Below are positions 33,998 to 43,739 of a DNA stretch of 64,000 nt, in pieces. The notes under the pieces are model-generated. The model was not told where the DNA came from, did no database searches, and saw nothing but the letters and a program-made list of their open reading frames with translations. Source of the DNA: Ephemerocybe angulata (Eukaryota; Basidiomycota; Agaricomycetes; Agaricales; Psathyrellaceae); assembly GCA_013368325.1 (NCBI GenBank), contig JAACJK010000120.1, positions 186,001 through 250,000 of the forward strand, read 5' to 3'. Made by a program: the position numbers and the translations under genes. Positions within the stretch are counted from its first letter, which is position 1. The number at the start of each line of letters is the position of its first letter.

Positions 33998-36900
33998 TTA
34001 ATGTAGTCCAGAACCTTTGGGTAATTGATTTTCTGCGCAATACTGATCCACGACGCCGTCGGGATCGTATAACAAGTTGCGATCTTCCCATATCGCGTCG
34101 TCGGTGTCGTCGGAAGTGTCCATGGAAACGAGTAAGTGGAATGAGGTTCTCGTTAGCCTATGATCATGCACGGTTGTAACTCGAGGAGGTGTGATGTCGA
34201 GATTGATTGGAGTAGGCTTTGTAGCACGTTGTGAGGGAAAGATGCTTTCGACGAAGGGTGAGAGACGATCGATGTTGAACACACGGGAATGACGGTATGT
34301 GGGTGGTAGATCAAGGCGATAGAGTCGGGGAGAGATGACTTCGACGATAGTGATAGGACCGATTCGCTTTTCTGACAACTTCTTCGCCGGTTGACCTAAG
34401 TCGAGGAACTTTGCATCGAGAAGAATTTGATCGCCTTTCTTGAAGGGAACCAGAGGGCGACGCGACTTGTCGTAGTTTCGCTTCATCGCTTGTGAGGCCA
34501 AGTCCAAGGATGCGGCTACTTCATCTGTCAACGAAGCCATTTGCTTGGCGAAGCGATTTGCTGAAGGTACGTCGGTGACTGGTTCTTTCGATGGGGAAAG
34601 GATGCCGGGTGGATGTTTGCCGAAGTTGATGAAGAAGGGACTGTAACCGGTGGCGGAACTGATCTTATTGTTGAGGGCGAATTGGGCGCACGATAACCAG
34701 TCTGCCCAGTCGTTGTGTCTCTTGTCGCAAAAGATCCTTAGGAATAGTTCCAGTTCCTGGTTAAGGCGCTCGGTTTGTCCATCGGTCTGAGGTCTGTACG
34801 CGGTCGACGTGTTCTCGGCGATTCCAAGAAGTTTGTTGAGAGCCCGAGTGAAGTTGGAGACGAATACGGTGCCTCTGTCGGATATGATTTTAGCAGGTAA
34901 GCCAAACGTACTCCAGACGTGGTCTCTGAACAACTTCGCCAATTTCTCAGACGTTAGTCCCTGTTCCTTTGTGGGAACGATGCGAACCATCTTCGACAAG
35001 CGATCGACCACCACGAAGATGGAATCATACCCTCCCGACTTCGGTAGACCAGTGATGAAGTCTGCGGAAATGATGCTCCATGTGGTGTCAGGTGTGGCGT
35101 TTGGCGAAAGGTCTCCCATCTTTGGTAGGCGAGATGGTTTGGTCTTTTGACAGGTGATACATCCAGCGACGTAGGCAGCAGCGTCCTTGGCAAGAGAGGG
35201 CCACCAAAAGTCGCGCTGAACGATTTCTTGAGTTCGAAACCGTCCAGGATGTCCACTGCTGATTGAGTCGTGCGCTTCGTGAAGAACGCGTTCTCGAAGA
35301 TCAGAGACGTTAGGGACGAAGACCTTGTTGAACCATGTTAAGACGCCGTCGGTAAACTTCCATCCTGGAAGGTTCTTCCGCTTGTTCCACTCCTTCGTCA
35401 ACTCCTCTTGATTCGACTTGACCTCCGAAACGAAAGCGTTGGGATCTCGAGACGAGGCACTGAGTCGACGAAGATGATCAGCGTGGAGCACCTGAACTGG
35501 AATCAATTCTTCCCGTCCATCGTCCCAATCTGGTCGTCTTGAGAGTGCATCAGAGACGACCATGGATTTCCCGGGTTGATGAGTGAGTTTGTAGTCGAAC
35601 TCTGCCAGTTCCTGGTTCCACCTATCCTGCCTGCCATTGAGCGACTGCGCTTTGAAGAAGTAAGCGAGGTTGGCATGGTCTGACAGAATTTCAAACCGGG
35701 TGCCTAGGAGGTAGTGACGCCATTCTCGTAGTCCTCTAATCATCGCGAAGAGCTCCCGATCGTGAACTTTATAGTTCTGTTCGACGGAACTGAAGGACTT
35801 CGAGATGAACGCGACAGGTCTCCAAGCGCCGTCCTGTAGCTGTGAGAGGACTCCACCAGAAGCGAACAAGGAAGCGTCGGTTTCCATCCGGAATGGAGCA
35901 TCGTCGAGTGGTAAGGCAAGGGTAACGTCCTCGGCGACGATTGTCTTCAACTTGTCAAAGGCAGCTTGGTGTTCATTCGTCCATGACCAATCTGCATTCT
36001 TTCCTGTAAGGCGGTGAAGAGGAGCGGCATGTGTCGAGAACCCTCGAATGAATCTTCGGTAAAAGTTTACGAACCCGAGAAATTGCTGAAGTCGGCGTCG
36101 ATTTGTAGGTACAGGCCAACTCGTCACCGCCTCCACCTTCCCTGGATCCATCTTCATCGACCGGTGAGAGATAACGACACCGAGATATTCGACCTCTTGG
36201 GCATGCCACACACACTTTGAGGCTTTGACGCACAGGTTGTTGTCCTTGAGTCTCTGCAGAACCTTCCTGACGATTCGTTTATGCTCGGCGAGATCGCTGT
36301 GGAAGATTAAGATATCATCCATGTAGATGACGACCCCTCCTTCAGCAATCATGTCCTTGAAGATATCGTTCATCATGAATTGGAACGTGGCTGGAGAGTT
36401 GCAGAGACCAAAAAACATCACCGTTGGTTCGAATAACCCTCTCGAAGTGATAAACACCGCTTTGTGCTCGTCCCCCTCTCTTATCCTCACGTTGTTGTAC
36501 CCCCACCTAAGGTCCAACTTCGTAAACCACTTGGCGCCCTTCAGCTTGTCCATCAAGTCCGACACGAGAGGTAAAGGATAGCGATTCCTGATGGTGACGT
36601 CGTTCAGCTTTCGATAGTCTTGTACGGGTTGTAGCGAACCATCTTTCTTCTTAATGTAGAAGAAGGAAGACGCGAATGGTGACGATGACGGTCGTATTCT
36701 GCCCGTACGTAGCTCTTCGTCCACGAACTTGTCAAGCTGAATCTTCTCGTCGCGAGATAACGGGTAAACCTTCGAGGAAAAGGGTGCGGCATCAGGCTTA
36801 AGTTCGATAGGATGGTCGTATGGTCGTCGTGGGGGTAGAGTTTCGAAAGCTGCGTCGGAGAATACTGGACCAAAGTCTTCCAGATAGCGCGCAGGATACT

Positions 36901-37927
36901 CCGCCTTCTGTCGTCTTGCCTCACAAGCCTCCTGCACCTCTTCCAGTTCCCTTAACCTCCTTACCACAAACGTCTGATCCATGTGGATCATCATCAAGCT
37001 ATCCCCCTCCTCCAACTCCTCTTTGAACGCTTCCTCCATGTCCTTCCGCGCCGCCTCCAGAATCTCATCCACAGTAGGTACCTCAATCTCCTCCTCATTG
37101 GAATCCTCACCACTATCCTCTTCCACCCTCTCCTCACATGTGCGTATCACCGCCGTCGGTAACCGCTCTCTCACGCCACACTCCGAAGGACACCTCCTCA
37201 AGACCAACTTTCCCGAACACCAATCGATTTCCGGGTTATGTTTTTTCAACCAGGAGTGTCCGAGAATAAGTGAAGTCGACCCCAAATTGGTGATGTAGAG
37301 TCGAATAACCTCGGAGTGATCTTGAATTCGGAGGATGGTGTCGACGAAGTGCGTGATAGAGCCGTTTGCGTTCAACGTTCCATCCGCATTGTATACGCCG
37401 ATGGGATATGCGAGTACGGAGGGGAGAAGTTGGGAAGAAGACATGACGAAATCCGAATGGATGTAGGAGTTTTCGGCGCCGCTATCAATGAGACCCTCGA
37501 CGTCCAACTCTGGGTCGTCCTCGAGAGACCTGAGGTGAACGTCTGTTACGCAAGACTTCGCACCAACTCTGGAAACGAACGCAGGCGGACGTTTCAACTG
37601 GCGTAAGACAGGAATAGCCTCGTCATCATCAGCAGAGTTGAGGAACGAGAGCAAGTATTCGTTCAACTCTGCCCAACGAGTCCGTGGCATCCAAGCTTTA
37701 AGAATGGCGAGTCCTTCGGTTATGGTGGCCAACTTGATTCGTCTTAGAACGAGTTCCGCACCAGACAAGCCGTCGAGAACCGAAAGGTCAGGAGGAGGAA
37801 GTTTCGAAATTGATATGGATATGGGAATTAGGGGCGTCGGAACGAAAGAAGCTGAGCAAGTGTTTGCATTCGCGAACGTACTTACTACAGGCTTCAAACT
37901 ATCCAATGGCGAGACTGTGTTGCCCAC
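33998..37927 (-). CDS. pol: Ty3/gypsy Pol polyprotein
   Basis: A single 1309-aa frame. The aspartic protease is at about residues 165-250 (GLIDSGAENSYI, then LILGHSWLKKHNPEIDW). Reverse transcriptase follows (LDLRWGYNNVRI, VIYMDDILIF), then RNase H (METDASLFASGGVLS, LSDHANLAYF). The integrase has its HHCC zinc finger (CITCQKTK) and core (SADFITGLPKSG ... IISDRGTVF ... GQTERLNQELE). The gene order PR-RT-RH-IN is that of Ty3/gypsy. The frame starts where the zinc-knuckle frame of gag ends, in a different frame and without a clear ATG, so it is probably made by frameshifting. There is no inactivating mutation. Confidence 0.95.
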   Translation of the reverse strand: MGNTVSPLDSLKPVVSTFANANTCSASFVPTPLIPISISISKLPPPDLSVLDGLSGAELVLRRIKLATITEGLAILKAWMPRTRWAELNEYLLSFLNSADDDEAIPVLRQLKRPPAFVSRVGAKSCVTDVHLRSLEDDPELDVEGLIDSGAENSYIHSDFVMSSSQLLPSVLAYPIGVYNADGTLNANGSITHFVDTILRIQDHSEVIRLYITNLGSTSLILGHSWLKKHNPEIDWCSGKLVLRRCPSECGVRERLPTAVIRTCEERVEEDSGEDSNEEEIEVPTVDEILEAARKDMEEAFKEELEEGDSLMMIHMDQTFVVRRLRELEEVQEACEARRQKAEYPARYLEDFGPVFSDAAFETLPPRRPYDHPIELKPDAAPFSSKVYPLSRDEKIQLDKFVDEELRTGRIRPSSSPFASSFFYIKKKDGSLQPVQDYRKLNDVTIRNRYPLPLVSDLMDKLKGAKWFTKLDLRWGYNNVRIREGDEHKAVFITSRGLFEPTVMFFGLCNSPATFQFMMNDIFKDMIAEGGVVIYMDDILIFHSDLAEHKRIVRKVLQRLKDNNLCVKASKCVWHAQEVEYLGVVISHRSMKMDPGKVEAVTSWPVPTNRRRLQQFLGFVNFYRRFIRGFSTHAAPLHRLTGKNADWSWTNEHQAAFDKLKTIVAEDVTLALPLDDAPFRMETDASLFASGGVLSQLQDGAWRPVAFISKSFSSVEQNYKVHDRELFAMIRGLREWRHYLLGTRFEILSDHANLAYFFKAQSLNGRQDRWNQELAEFDYKLTHQPGKSMVVSDALSRRPDWDDGREELIPVQVLHADHLRRLSASSRDPNAFVSEVKSNQEELTKEWNKRKNLPGWKFTDGVLTWFNKVFVPNVSDLRERVLHEAHDSISSGHPGRFRTQEIVQRDFWWPSLAKDAAAYVAGCITCQKTKPSRLPKMGDLSPNATPDTTWSIISADFITGLPKSGGYDSIFVVVDRLSKMVRIVPTKEQGLTSEKLAKLFRDHVWSTFGLPAKIISDRGTVFVSNFTRALNKLLGIAENTSTAYRPQTDGQTERLNQELELFLRIFCDKRHNDWADWLSCAQFALNNKISSATGYSPFFINFGKHPPGILSPSKEPVTDVPSANRFAKQMASLTDEVAASLDLASQAMKRNYDKSRRPLVPFKKGDQILLDAKFLDLGQPAKKLSEKRIGPITIVEVISPRLYRLDLPPTYRHSRVFNIDRLSPFVESIFPSQRATKPTPINLDITPPRVTTVHDHRLTRTSFHLLVSMDTSDDTDDAIWEDRNLLYDPDGVVDQYCAENQLPKGSGLH

Positions 37928-37973
37928 TACAGTTCGCCGTTCCCAAAATCCGTTTCGCCTTCCGACAGAGCCC

Positions 37974-39092
37974 TCACCAATTCCTCGACGTAGTCCTCCC
38001 TTCCACCCTCTTCCAACGCCTCCATAACCTTCTCCAGCACCACCGCGATCTTGTTGGTTTTAGGCGGATTGGTACACTCCGGCTTCTTATGTCCCTTTTG
38101 TCCACAGCGGTAACAAAACCCGTTGAATTCCGTGGTTCGGGTGGATTATTGGATCTCCACGAGCGAGCGGCGAAATGCGGCGGCGTATCGTACTTCTGAC
38201 CACTCCCACTCGTCCTGGCATCGTAGTGAGCATCAGCCCGTTGTCCCTCCCAACGAAGGTTGTCTTCGTTGATGACACGTTGGCGAAAGACCTCGTAAGA
38301 AAGTACGTCGCTGTCAACCTTCTGATGCAGTTTCCGAGGAATACGAAGGCGAACTGCCTCGATGGACGCAACGTCGAATGCGGCAGAAGCCATATTTGCT
38401 TTAAGACGTAACACGTCGTAGCGTAAGAAGAAGGCGGCAGCGGTTTCGTTGGGGTCCTTGAAGGTAACGTCCAACTGTCGTTTAGCTTCGTCCTTGAGAA
38501 ACTGATCACCAAAGGTCGCTGAAAACTGCGTCTTGTACTCGATCCAAGTGCGTGTCGCCCAGGCTCCAGAGGACAGTTGAGCGATGCAAGCGTCGTACCA
38601 AGGCTTAGCAGCGCCTTCAGAACAGTACTTCAAAGACAACAAGATCTTCTGGCGATTCGTGAGGATGCGAGTCGGTTCGGCATCGAATGCGAGCTCGCAA
38701 ACCGCCAAATGGGACTGTACGTCTTCAGCTTGACCAGAGAACTGCTTCAGGTCGAACGCCCAGGGTGGTGTCCTCGAATCGCAGCTGACATTGAACACAG
38801 GAGGTGGCAGGACGACTGTAGGGGTGGCGACCTGGGTCTGTCCAAGCCGGGTCATGAGGTCAGCCAGATGACTGCGATACTCCTCTCGCTCTGCCCGGTC
38901 AGCCTCTCTATCTTTCCTCTCCTCCTCCTTGTCCTTCCGCATTTGCTGAAACAAAGTTACCAGCAACTTTTCCGTCGACGTCGCCTGGTCAACTTCTCCA
39001 TCCTCCTCTTCCTCCTCTGAAGCTCCCCTTCTACCCTTTCCCTTTCCCTTTCCTCCACCTCCACTACTATCCTCCGGAACTTTCGGACCCAT
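37974..39092 (-). CDS. gag: Ty3/gypsy Gag; zinc knuckle lies in another frame
   Basis: The 372-aa frame starts MGPKVPEDSSGGGGKGKG, then has an acidic and a charged coiled-coil stretch (RKDREADRAEREEYRSHLAD). The capsid-like region follows (DLKQFSGQAEDVQSHLAVCE, EGAAKPWYDACIAQL, FLKDEAKRQLDVTFKD). The expected CCHC knuckle (CYRCGQKGHKKPEC) is present at about 38115-38074 but one frame over. It continues as ALEEGGREDYVEELVRAL to a stop next to the pol start. So either gag has a one-base change near 38130, or two successive -1 shifts are used. Confidence 0.85.
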   Translation of the reverse strand: MGPKVPEDSSGGGGKGKGKGRRGASEEEEEDGEVDQATSTEKLLVTLFQQMRKDKEEERKDREADRAEREEYRSHLADLMTRLGQTQVATPTVVLPPPVFNVSCDSRTPPWAFDLKQFSGQAEDVQSHLAVCELAFDAEPTRILTNRQKILLSLKYCSEGAAKPWYDACIAQLSSGAWATRTWIEYKTQFSATFGDQFLKDEAKRQLDVTFKDPNETAAAFFLRYDVLRLKANMASAAFDVASIEAVRLRIPRKLHQKVDSDVLSYEVFRQRVINEDNLRWEGQRADAHYDARTSGSGQKYDTPPHFAARSWRSNNPPEPRNSTGFVTAVDKRDIRSRSVPIRLKPTRSRWCWRRLWRRWKRVEGRTTSRNW

Positions 39093-39358
39093 CTGAAACG
39101 CTTAGACGCAAAAGAAATGAAACAGAACTGAGATTTTTGTGGTGATAGGTGTAAGGCTGAGACGTGGGTAGGGTGTCGAAATGTTGAACAGGGGTTTTGA
39201 TCGGAATAGGAGACGGATCACTGGTGGCTGATATGGGATGTCGACGACGGAACGATGGATGTTGAGGACGTCGGTGATGTTGTTGGAACAGGAGGATGTC
39301 GAGAGTGTTGTAGGAAAGAAAATGAGATCGGTAGAATTGTTCGGGATCCTCGATATAC

Positions 39359-39516
39359 TGTCAGGGATGACGCTAAGAGGCAGAAAGGGGATCGATGATG
39401 ATACGTGAATCTGATGATATCGAGGATGTAGAATCTAGTGTACATCCGAGCGTATATATCTACAATCAAAGACAAACAGGAGAAGTGACTATAGGACTAG
39501 GGGTCGAGACATAACA
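39359..39516 (-). repeat. 5' LTR of the Ty3 element
   Basis: 158 bp, identical to 33709-33866 and followed by target copy GCCAC at 39517-39521. Confidence 0.95.
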
Positions 39517-39561
39517 GCCACCCCGAATTTCCTGGAAGACTTGCCATTCTTGGAGGATTCC

Positions 39562-40632
39562 TAGACCTGTGACAGGTCGGTTACGTGAGCAAGCCACGCC
39601 TATGACGGCTTTCAGCCGGTCGATAGACCGACCTGTAGGCCTCGGATTTATTTGGCGGGAGCGGAAATTGCCTGCCATATAAGGCAGGAGGCAAAAGTCA
39701 CGGGCACAGAAATGTCACGGGAGACGTTCCCAATTCGTACATACGCCCCTGAGGCCGCAACGCTTTGTTGACGAAGACCACCACTATTGTCCCTACCGTA
39801 TAATAATCTTCATTTCACCATGCCACCGCCGAGAAACAAAGACGGAAGCCTCACGTTCATCACCAACAAGATAAAAGGAGTCCCGGATGCAACAAGTTTG
39901 ACCAGCGCAGGCCCACCACCTCCCCCACCACGGCACCCACGGGTCAAGGTGGCTTGGAAGACGTGGAGATGCTTGAGTGGAGAGACAACCAAGAGAATAC
40001 GCCCCGTAAAGTATAGCGCCAGAATAACCATGCAGAAAGTCTTCCCGTAGCCCGTTCCGACGTCTAATATCACATCCCGTCCCATAATCATCGCCATGGC
40101 TGCCTGAAGCTGAAAGGAGCGTGGAACGACCGAGTTCTGCGAGGAAATCCATAGCAAGAGGCAGCAGCGTTGACCGGTGACTTTTTCGCGAGGGCTATAG
40201 GGGTCCCAGAAGCTGGCAGGAAGTGCACGGTCGTTGGTTGGGATGAGCTGGGCATAGGCTTTTCCAACATCTTCAACGTCCTTGAGTTTCCGGGCTTCTT
40301 CAGTGGTGAGGTTGGCAAAGTCGGGTTTCAGAGGTAAATCAGTATCCATTGGAGTATAAAAGAGTGTATTAAAGACGAATGTAGGGGGTGCGTAAGGAGG
40401 AAGGTGAGGGGAATGTCGAAGCCGCGAACCGCGCCAGCGCCAGACGTGACCGTGCGCGTGATTTACAATGCGCGTGACCCTTGGGCTCCTGCCCTATAAG
40501 GAAGGAGCCAATAATTCCAATAAATCGAATATCCGCTCACGCCAAATCGATCCGAGGCCTACCGGTCGGTCTATCGACCGGCTGCAAGCCGTCATAGCGC
40601 GTGCTTCACGCAACCGATCGGTCACCGGTCTA
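39562..40632. mobile_element. MULE-like DNA transposon carrying a helicase gene fragment
   Basis: The element is 1071 bp with about 100 bp of strong terminal inverted repeat. Weaker similarity extends to about 150 bp. The ends are TAGACCTGTGACAGG and the complement of TAGACCGGTGACCG. The flanks are an exact 9-bp duplication, GAGGATTCC (39553-39561 and 40633-40641). Long inverted repeats plus a 9-bp target duplication are the signature of Mutator-like elements. There is no transposase inside; the only coding sequence is a piece of a RecQ-like helicase. That makes it a non-autonomous Pack-MULE-like element. It sits 44 bp from the Ty3 insertion. Confidence 0.85.
39810..40349 (-). pseudogene. Captured N-terminal fragment of a RecQ-like helicase
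   Basis: A 179-aa frame inside the MULE-like element. Motif 0 is SFQLQAAMAMIMGRDV, Walker A is DVGTGYGKT and motif Ia is VVSPLK. After that the similarity stops, and DEAD-box, motif III and C-terminal RecA parts are missing. The DVGTGYGKT form is typical of RecQ-family helicases expanded in Agaricomycetes. It starts MDTDLPLKPDF next to the right inverted repeat. It cannot be an active helicase. Confidence 0.75.
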
Positions 40633-40641
40633 GAGGATTCC

Positions 40642-43451
40642 TTTCCCGCCGCTATGAACAGAGTCACGAGCTCACGGACATCACCGAAGCGATCTCGGTG
40701 CAGCAGAGAGCAGTGAAGCTCACTCCTCCTCAGGAGCATGCCGACTTATCTTCCTACCTAAACAGCCTCGGGAGATCATTCGCCCGACGCTTCAATCGAA
40801 CTAACGAGCTCTCTGATATCGATGAAGCGATCTCAGTGCAGAAAAGCTCCGTGGAATGTACGCCCAAGGGCAGTACCGACTTGCCTGGCCGGTTCAATAA
40901 CCTTGGGTTCATGCTTATCCGTCGCTTTGAATGGACTGGAGAGCTCGCGGACCTCGCTGAATCCATCTCAGTGCGACAGAGAGCGGTGGAATTTACCCCA
41001 ATGGGCCACGCCGACTTGCCTTCCTACCTCAATAACTTGGGAAACTCATTCTCCCATCGTTTTGGACGGACTGGAGAACTCTCGGACCTCAGCGAAGCGA
41101 TCTCAGCGCAACAAGCCGCGGTGGAAGGTACTCCCCAGGGTAGCATCGACCTACCCTCCCGACTCAACAACCTTGGAGGTTCACTCGCCCGCCGCTTCGA
41201 ACGAAGTGGGAAGCTCTCGGACATCACCGAAGCGATCTCGGCGCAGAAGAGGGCAGTGGAACTCACACCCCAAGGACATGCCAACCTCCCTTCCTACCTC
41301 AGCAATCTTGGACACTCGCTCTTTAGTCATTCCCAACGCACTGGAGATGTCTCAGGCCTCACTGAAGCCATCTCAGCTCAGCAGAGGGCGGTGGAACTCA
41401 CTCCGCAGGGTCAAGCCAACCTACCTTCCTACCTTAGTAATCTTGGATCATCACTCTCCCTTCGCTTTGAAAGGACTGAAGATCTCCCCGACATCAATAA
41501 AGCTATCTCAGTGCGTCAAAGTGCGGTGGAACACACTCCCAAGGGCCATGTCAACCTGCCCGCTTATCTCGAAAATCTCGGACACTCGTTCACCCTACGT
41601 TTTCTTTCACGTCTTAATGATCAGGACCTGCGTGGGGCGCTATCGAGCTTTAAAGACGCGGCCATCGCCCCCGTCGGTCCTCCACGAGTTAAGCTGCAAT
41701 CTGCGAAACGTTGGGCCCGGACTTTGATCCAATTTCTTCCCCATTCACCAGAGATTGTTCTCGCCTTCGACACAGCGTTAGCCTTGATTGGCTTAATCGC
41801 AGGTTTCGAACAAACGCTACGAGGTCGATACAGCCAGATCCAAGACATCGCTGGTTTGGCTCCCGAGGCTGCGGCCGCTGCATGCGGGCTTGATAGAGGT
41901 GACAAGGCGCTGGAGTGGCTCGAACAGGGACGTTGTCTTGTCCTGGGTCAGCTGAATGCCCTCCGCACACCGCTCGACGACTTACGGGCACATGACGAGG
42001 AGCTAGCGCAAAGCATTGCAAATGTTGCGAAGCAGCTCGATGACGCCGGATCTCGTGCTGAATCCCAGACTGACATGTCCTTAACGGAGAAAATCACTCT
42101 TCACGATGAAGCCCGCGCTCATTTGGATCTTACAAGGCAGTGGGAGGAACTCCTCAAAACGGCGAGGACCATACCTTCCCTGGAGTCATTCCTCATGCCA
42201 ATGCCGTGCTCTGCTCTAATGCAGCATCTCCCCGACTCAGGCCCCATCGTTGTCATCAACGTTTATCAGCATCGTTGTGATGCGCTCGCCCTGTTCGCTG
42301 GTCGAGACAAGCCTCTCCTTATCCCCCTTCCCAGCTTCTCCCTCGAGAAAGCCAGCGCGCACCGCGCCATTTTAGACTGTCAGCTACGTACTCGCAACCT
42401 ACGCGTTCGAGAAGTAGACGTTGACACTACTATTGACGAATTCTCGGCGAGAGGCATGCGACCCGTACCGCTTGAAAGGCACATTGAAGACCCTCCAGTG
42501 CATCGGGTTCTTCGAAGTCTGTGGGAGGAGCTCGTCAAGCCAATTCTTGATGCAATAGGGTTTTCAGTCAGTACTTTTTTTTCTATGAGTATTTTCTAAG
42601 ATTGACCATATCAATAGCGTGTTGACAGAGCGATCGGGGAGATGCCACCAAGGCTTTGGTGGTGCCCAACTGGACCCCTGTCCTTTCTTCCCTTGCATGC
42701 AGCTGGAATATATCGGGGCGCCAATCGTGAGGGCGTCTCTGACTACGCCGTATCCTCCTACACTCCAACCGTTTCGACCATCACCGATAGAGTCAAGAAT
42801 CTCCGCTCATTCGACGCAGATGCATCGGGTCTCTTTCTGACGAGTCATCCAAACGTGAGCAATGCTTCTTCTATCCCTGGGACTACGACGGAGGTGCGGT
42901 CAATCTTCAAACGGGCTGAAGAGAGCGGCGTAAGAGCGCTCAAGTTGGAAGGCGACGAGATGTCGGTCGCTGAGTGTCTCGAGCGCATGCAGAGCTTTAG
43001 CAGCATCCATCTGGCATGTCACGGTTCTCAAAACGCCGCAGAACCTCTCCAGAGTCGCTTCCTATTCCACAAAGGCTCTCTAGAGCTTGGAACCATCCTA
43101 AAGTTGAATCTCAAGAATGCTGACCTCGCGTTTCTGTCGGCGTGTCAAACGAGCACTGGAGAAGAGAAGCTGTCCGATGAAGCTGTCCATCTTGCTGCTG
43201 GAATGCTCGCCGCTGGATATCGCCGAGTGGTTGGCACAATGTGGTCCATTGGGGACCAAGCTGGTCAAGACGTTGCCACAAATTTCTATGAATATTTGTT
43301 CACTCATCGGGATGGAACGAGCGACGGTGCTTTCGATGGGACCCTATCCGCTCATGCTTTGGACCACGCCACCCAACAGCTACGACGCCGTCTAGACGAC
43401 TCAGAGCACTCACTATTCACTTGGATTCCATTCGTTCATTTCGGTTATTGA
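40642..43451 (+). CDS. 3' fragment of CHAT gene 2 (TPR repeats plus CHAT protease)
   Basis: Exons 40642-42566 and 42618-43451. Directly after the right target copy the frame continues SRRYEQSHELTDITEAIS. About seven TPR-like repeats follow, then the linker (GFEQTLRGRYSQ, ALEWLEQGRCLVLGQL) and a complete CHAT domain (RLWWCPTGPLSFLPLHAAGI ... VPYVHFGY-like end IPFVHFGY). Catalytic His and Cys are both present. The 51-bp intron has a GTCAGT donor and an AATAG acceptor. Without the original start, the nearest in-frame ATG is well inside the TPR array, so expression is uncertain. Confidence 0.8.
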
Positions 43452-43739
43452 ACATCGTTGCACGCTTCACCCTTTCCATGATCCTCCATACTAAGTATGT
43501 TTTCCATTTCCACTACAGGTATCATGACCATCGACCCGGATTCATTACTGCACTTTATCTAATCTACCCTTTCTGCTTGTGCTCTTCGTAGTGATTACGC
43601 TGTAGTCCCTTCCCACCCAATTATAAAATCGAGCGCCGTCGGGTAACCGTCCAAACTGGCTTTTTGACGCGCAGACGCGGTGATGGTAGCGTTCACCACA
43701 TCCGGACCATAGTCCCACGCACAGACCGATGACATTTTG

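Larger units (their letters stand above)
33709..39516 (-). mobile_element. Full-length Ty3/gypsy LTR retrotransposon, recent insertion
   Basis: The element is 5808 bp with 158-bp LTRs at 33709-33866 and 39359-39516, identical throughout as I read them. The LTR has TG...CA ends. The target-site duplication is GCCAC (33704-33708 and 39517-39521). Gag and pol are on the minus strand, so the 5' LTR is the right-hand one. The sequence before the 3' LTR (GGTGGGGCGAC) is a good polypurine-type tract. I could not assign a tRNA primer site. Identical LTRs and an open pol show that it inserted recently, into TPR repeat 8 of CHAT gene 2. Confidence 0.95.
32521..43451 (+). pseudogene. TPR-CHAT protease gene (CHAT gene 2) split by two transposons
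   Basis: The parts are 32521-32575, 32630-33708, 39522-39561, 40642-42566 and 42618-43451. With the Ty3 element (33709-39516) and the MULE-like element (39562-40632) removed, each with one target-site copy, the frame is continuous for 1310 codons with no other stop or shift. It would have about 15 TPR-like repeats of 45 aa; both insertions hit repeat 8. The CHAT domain keeps its dyad: His in HLACHGSQN (codon 43020-43022) and Cys in FLSACQTSTG (codon 43143-43145). The last intron (42567-42617) is at the position shared by all three CHAT genes. As it stands, the locus can make only a TPR-only N-terminal piece or a shorter TPR-CHAT piece from an internal start. Otherwise clean coding suggests recent disruption. 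Confidence 0.9.
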
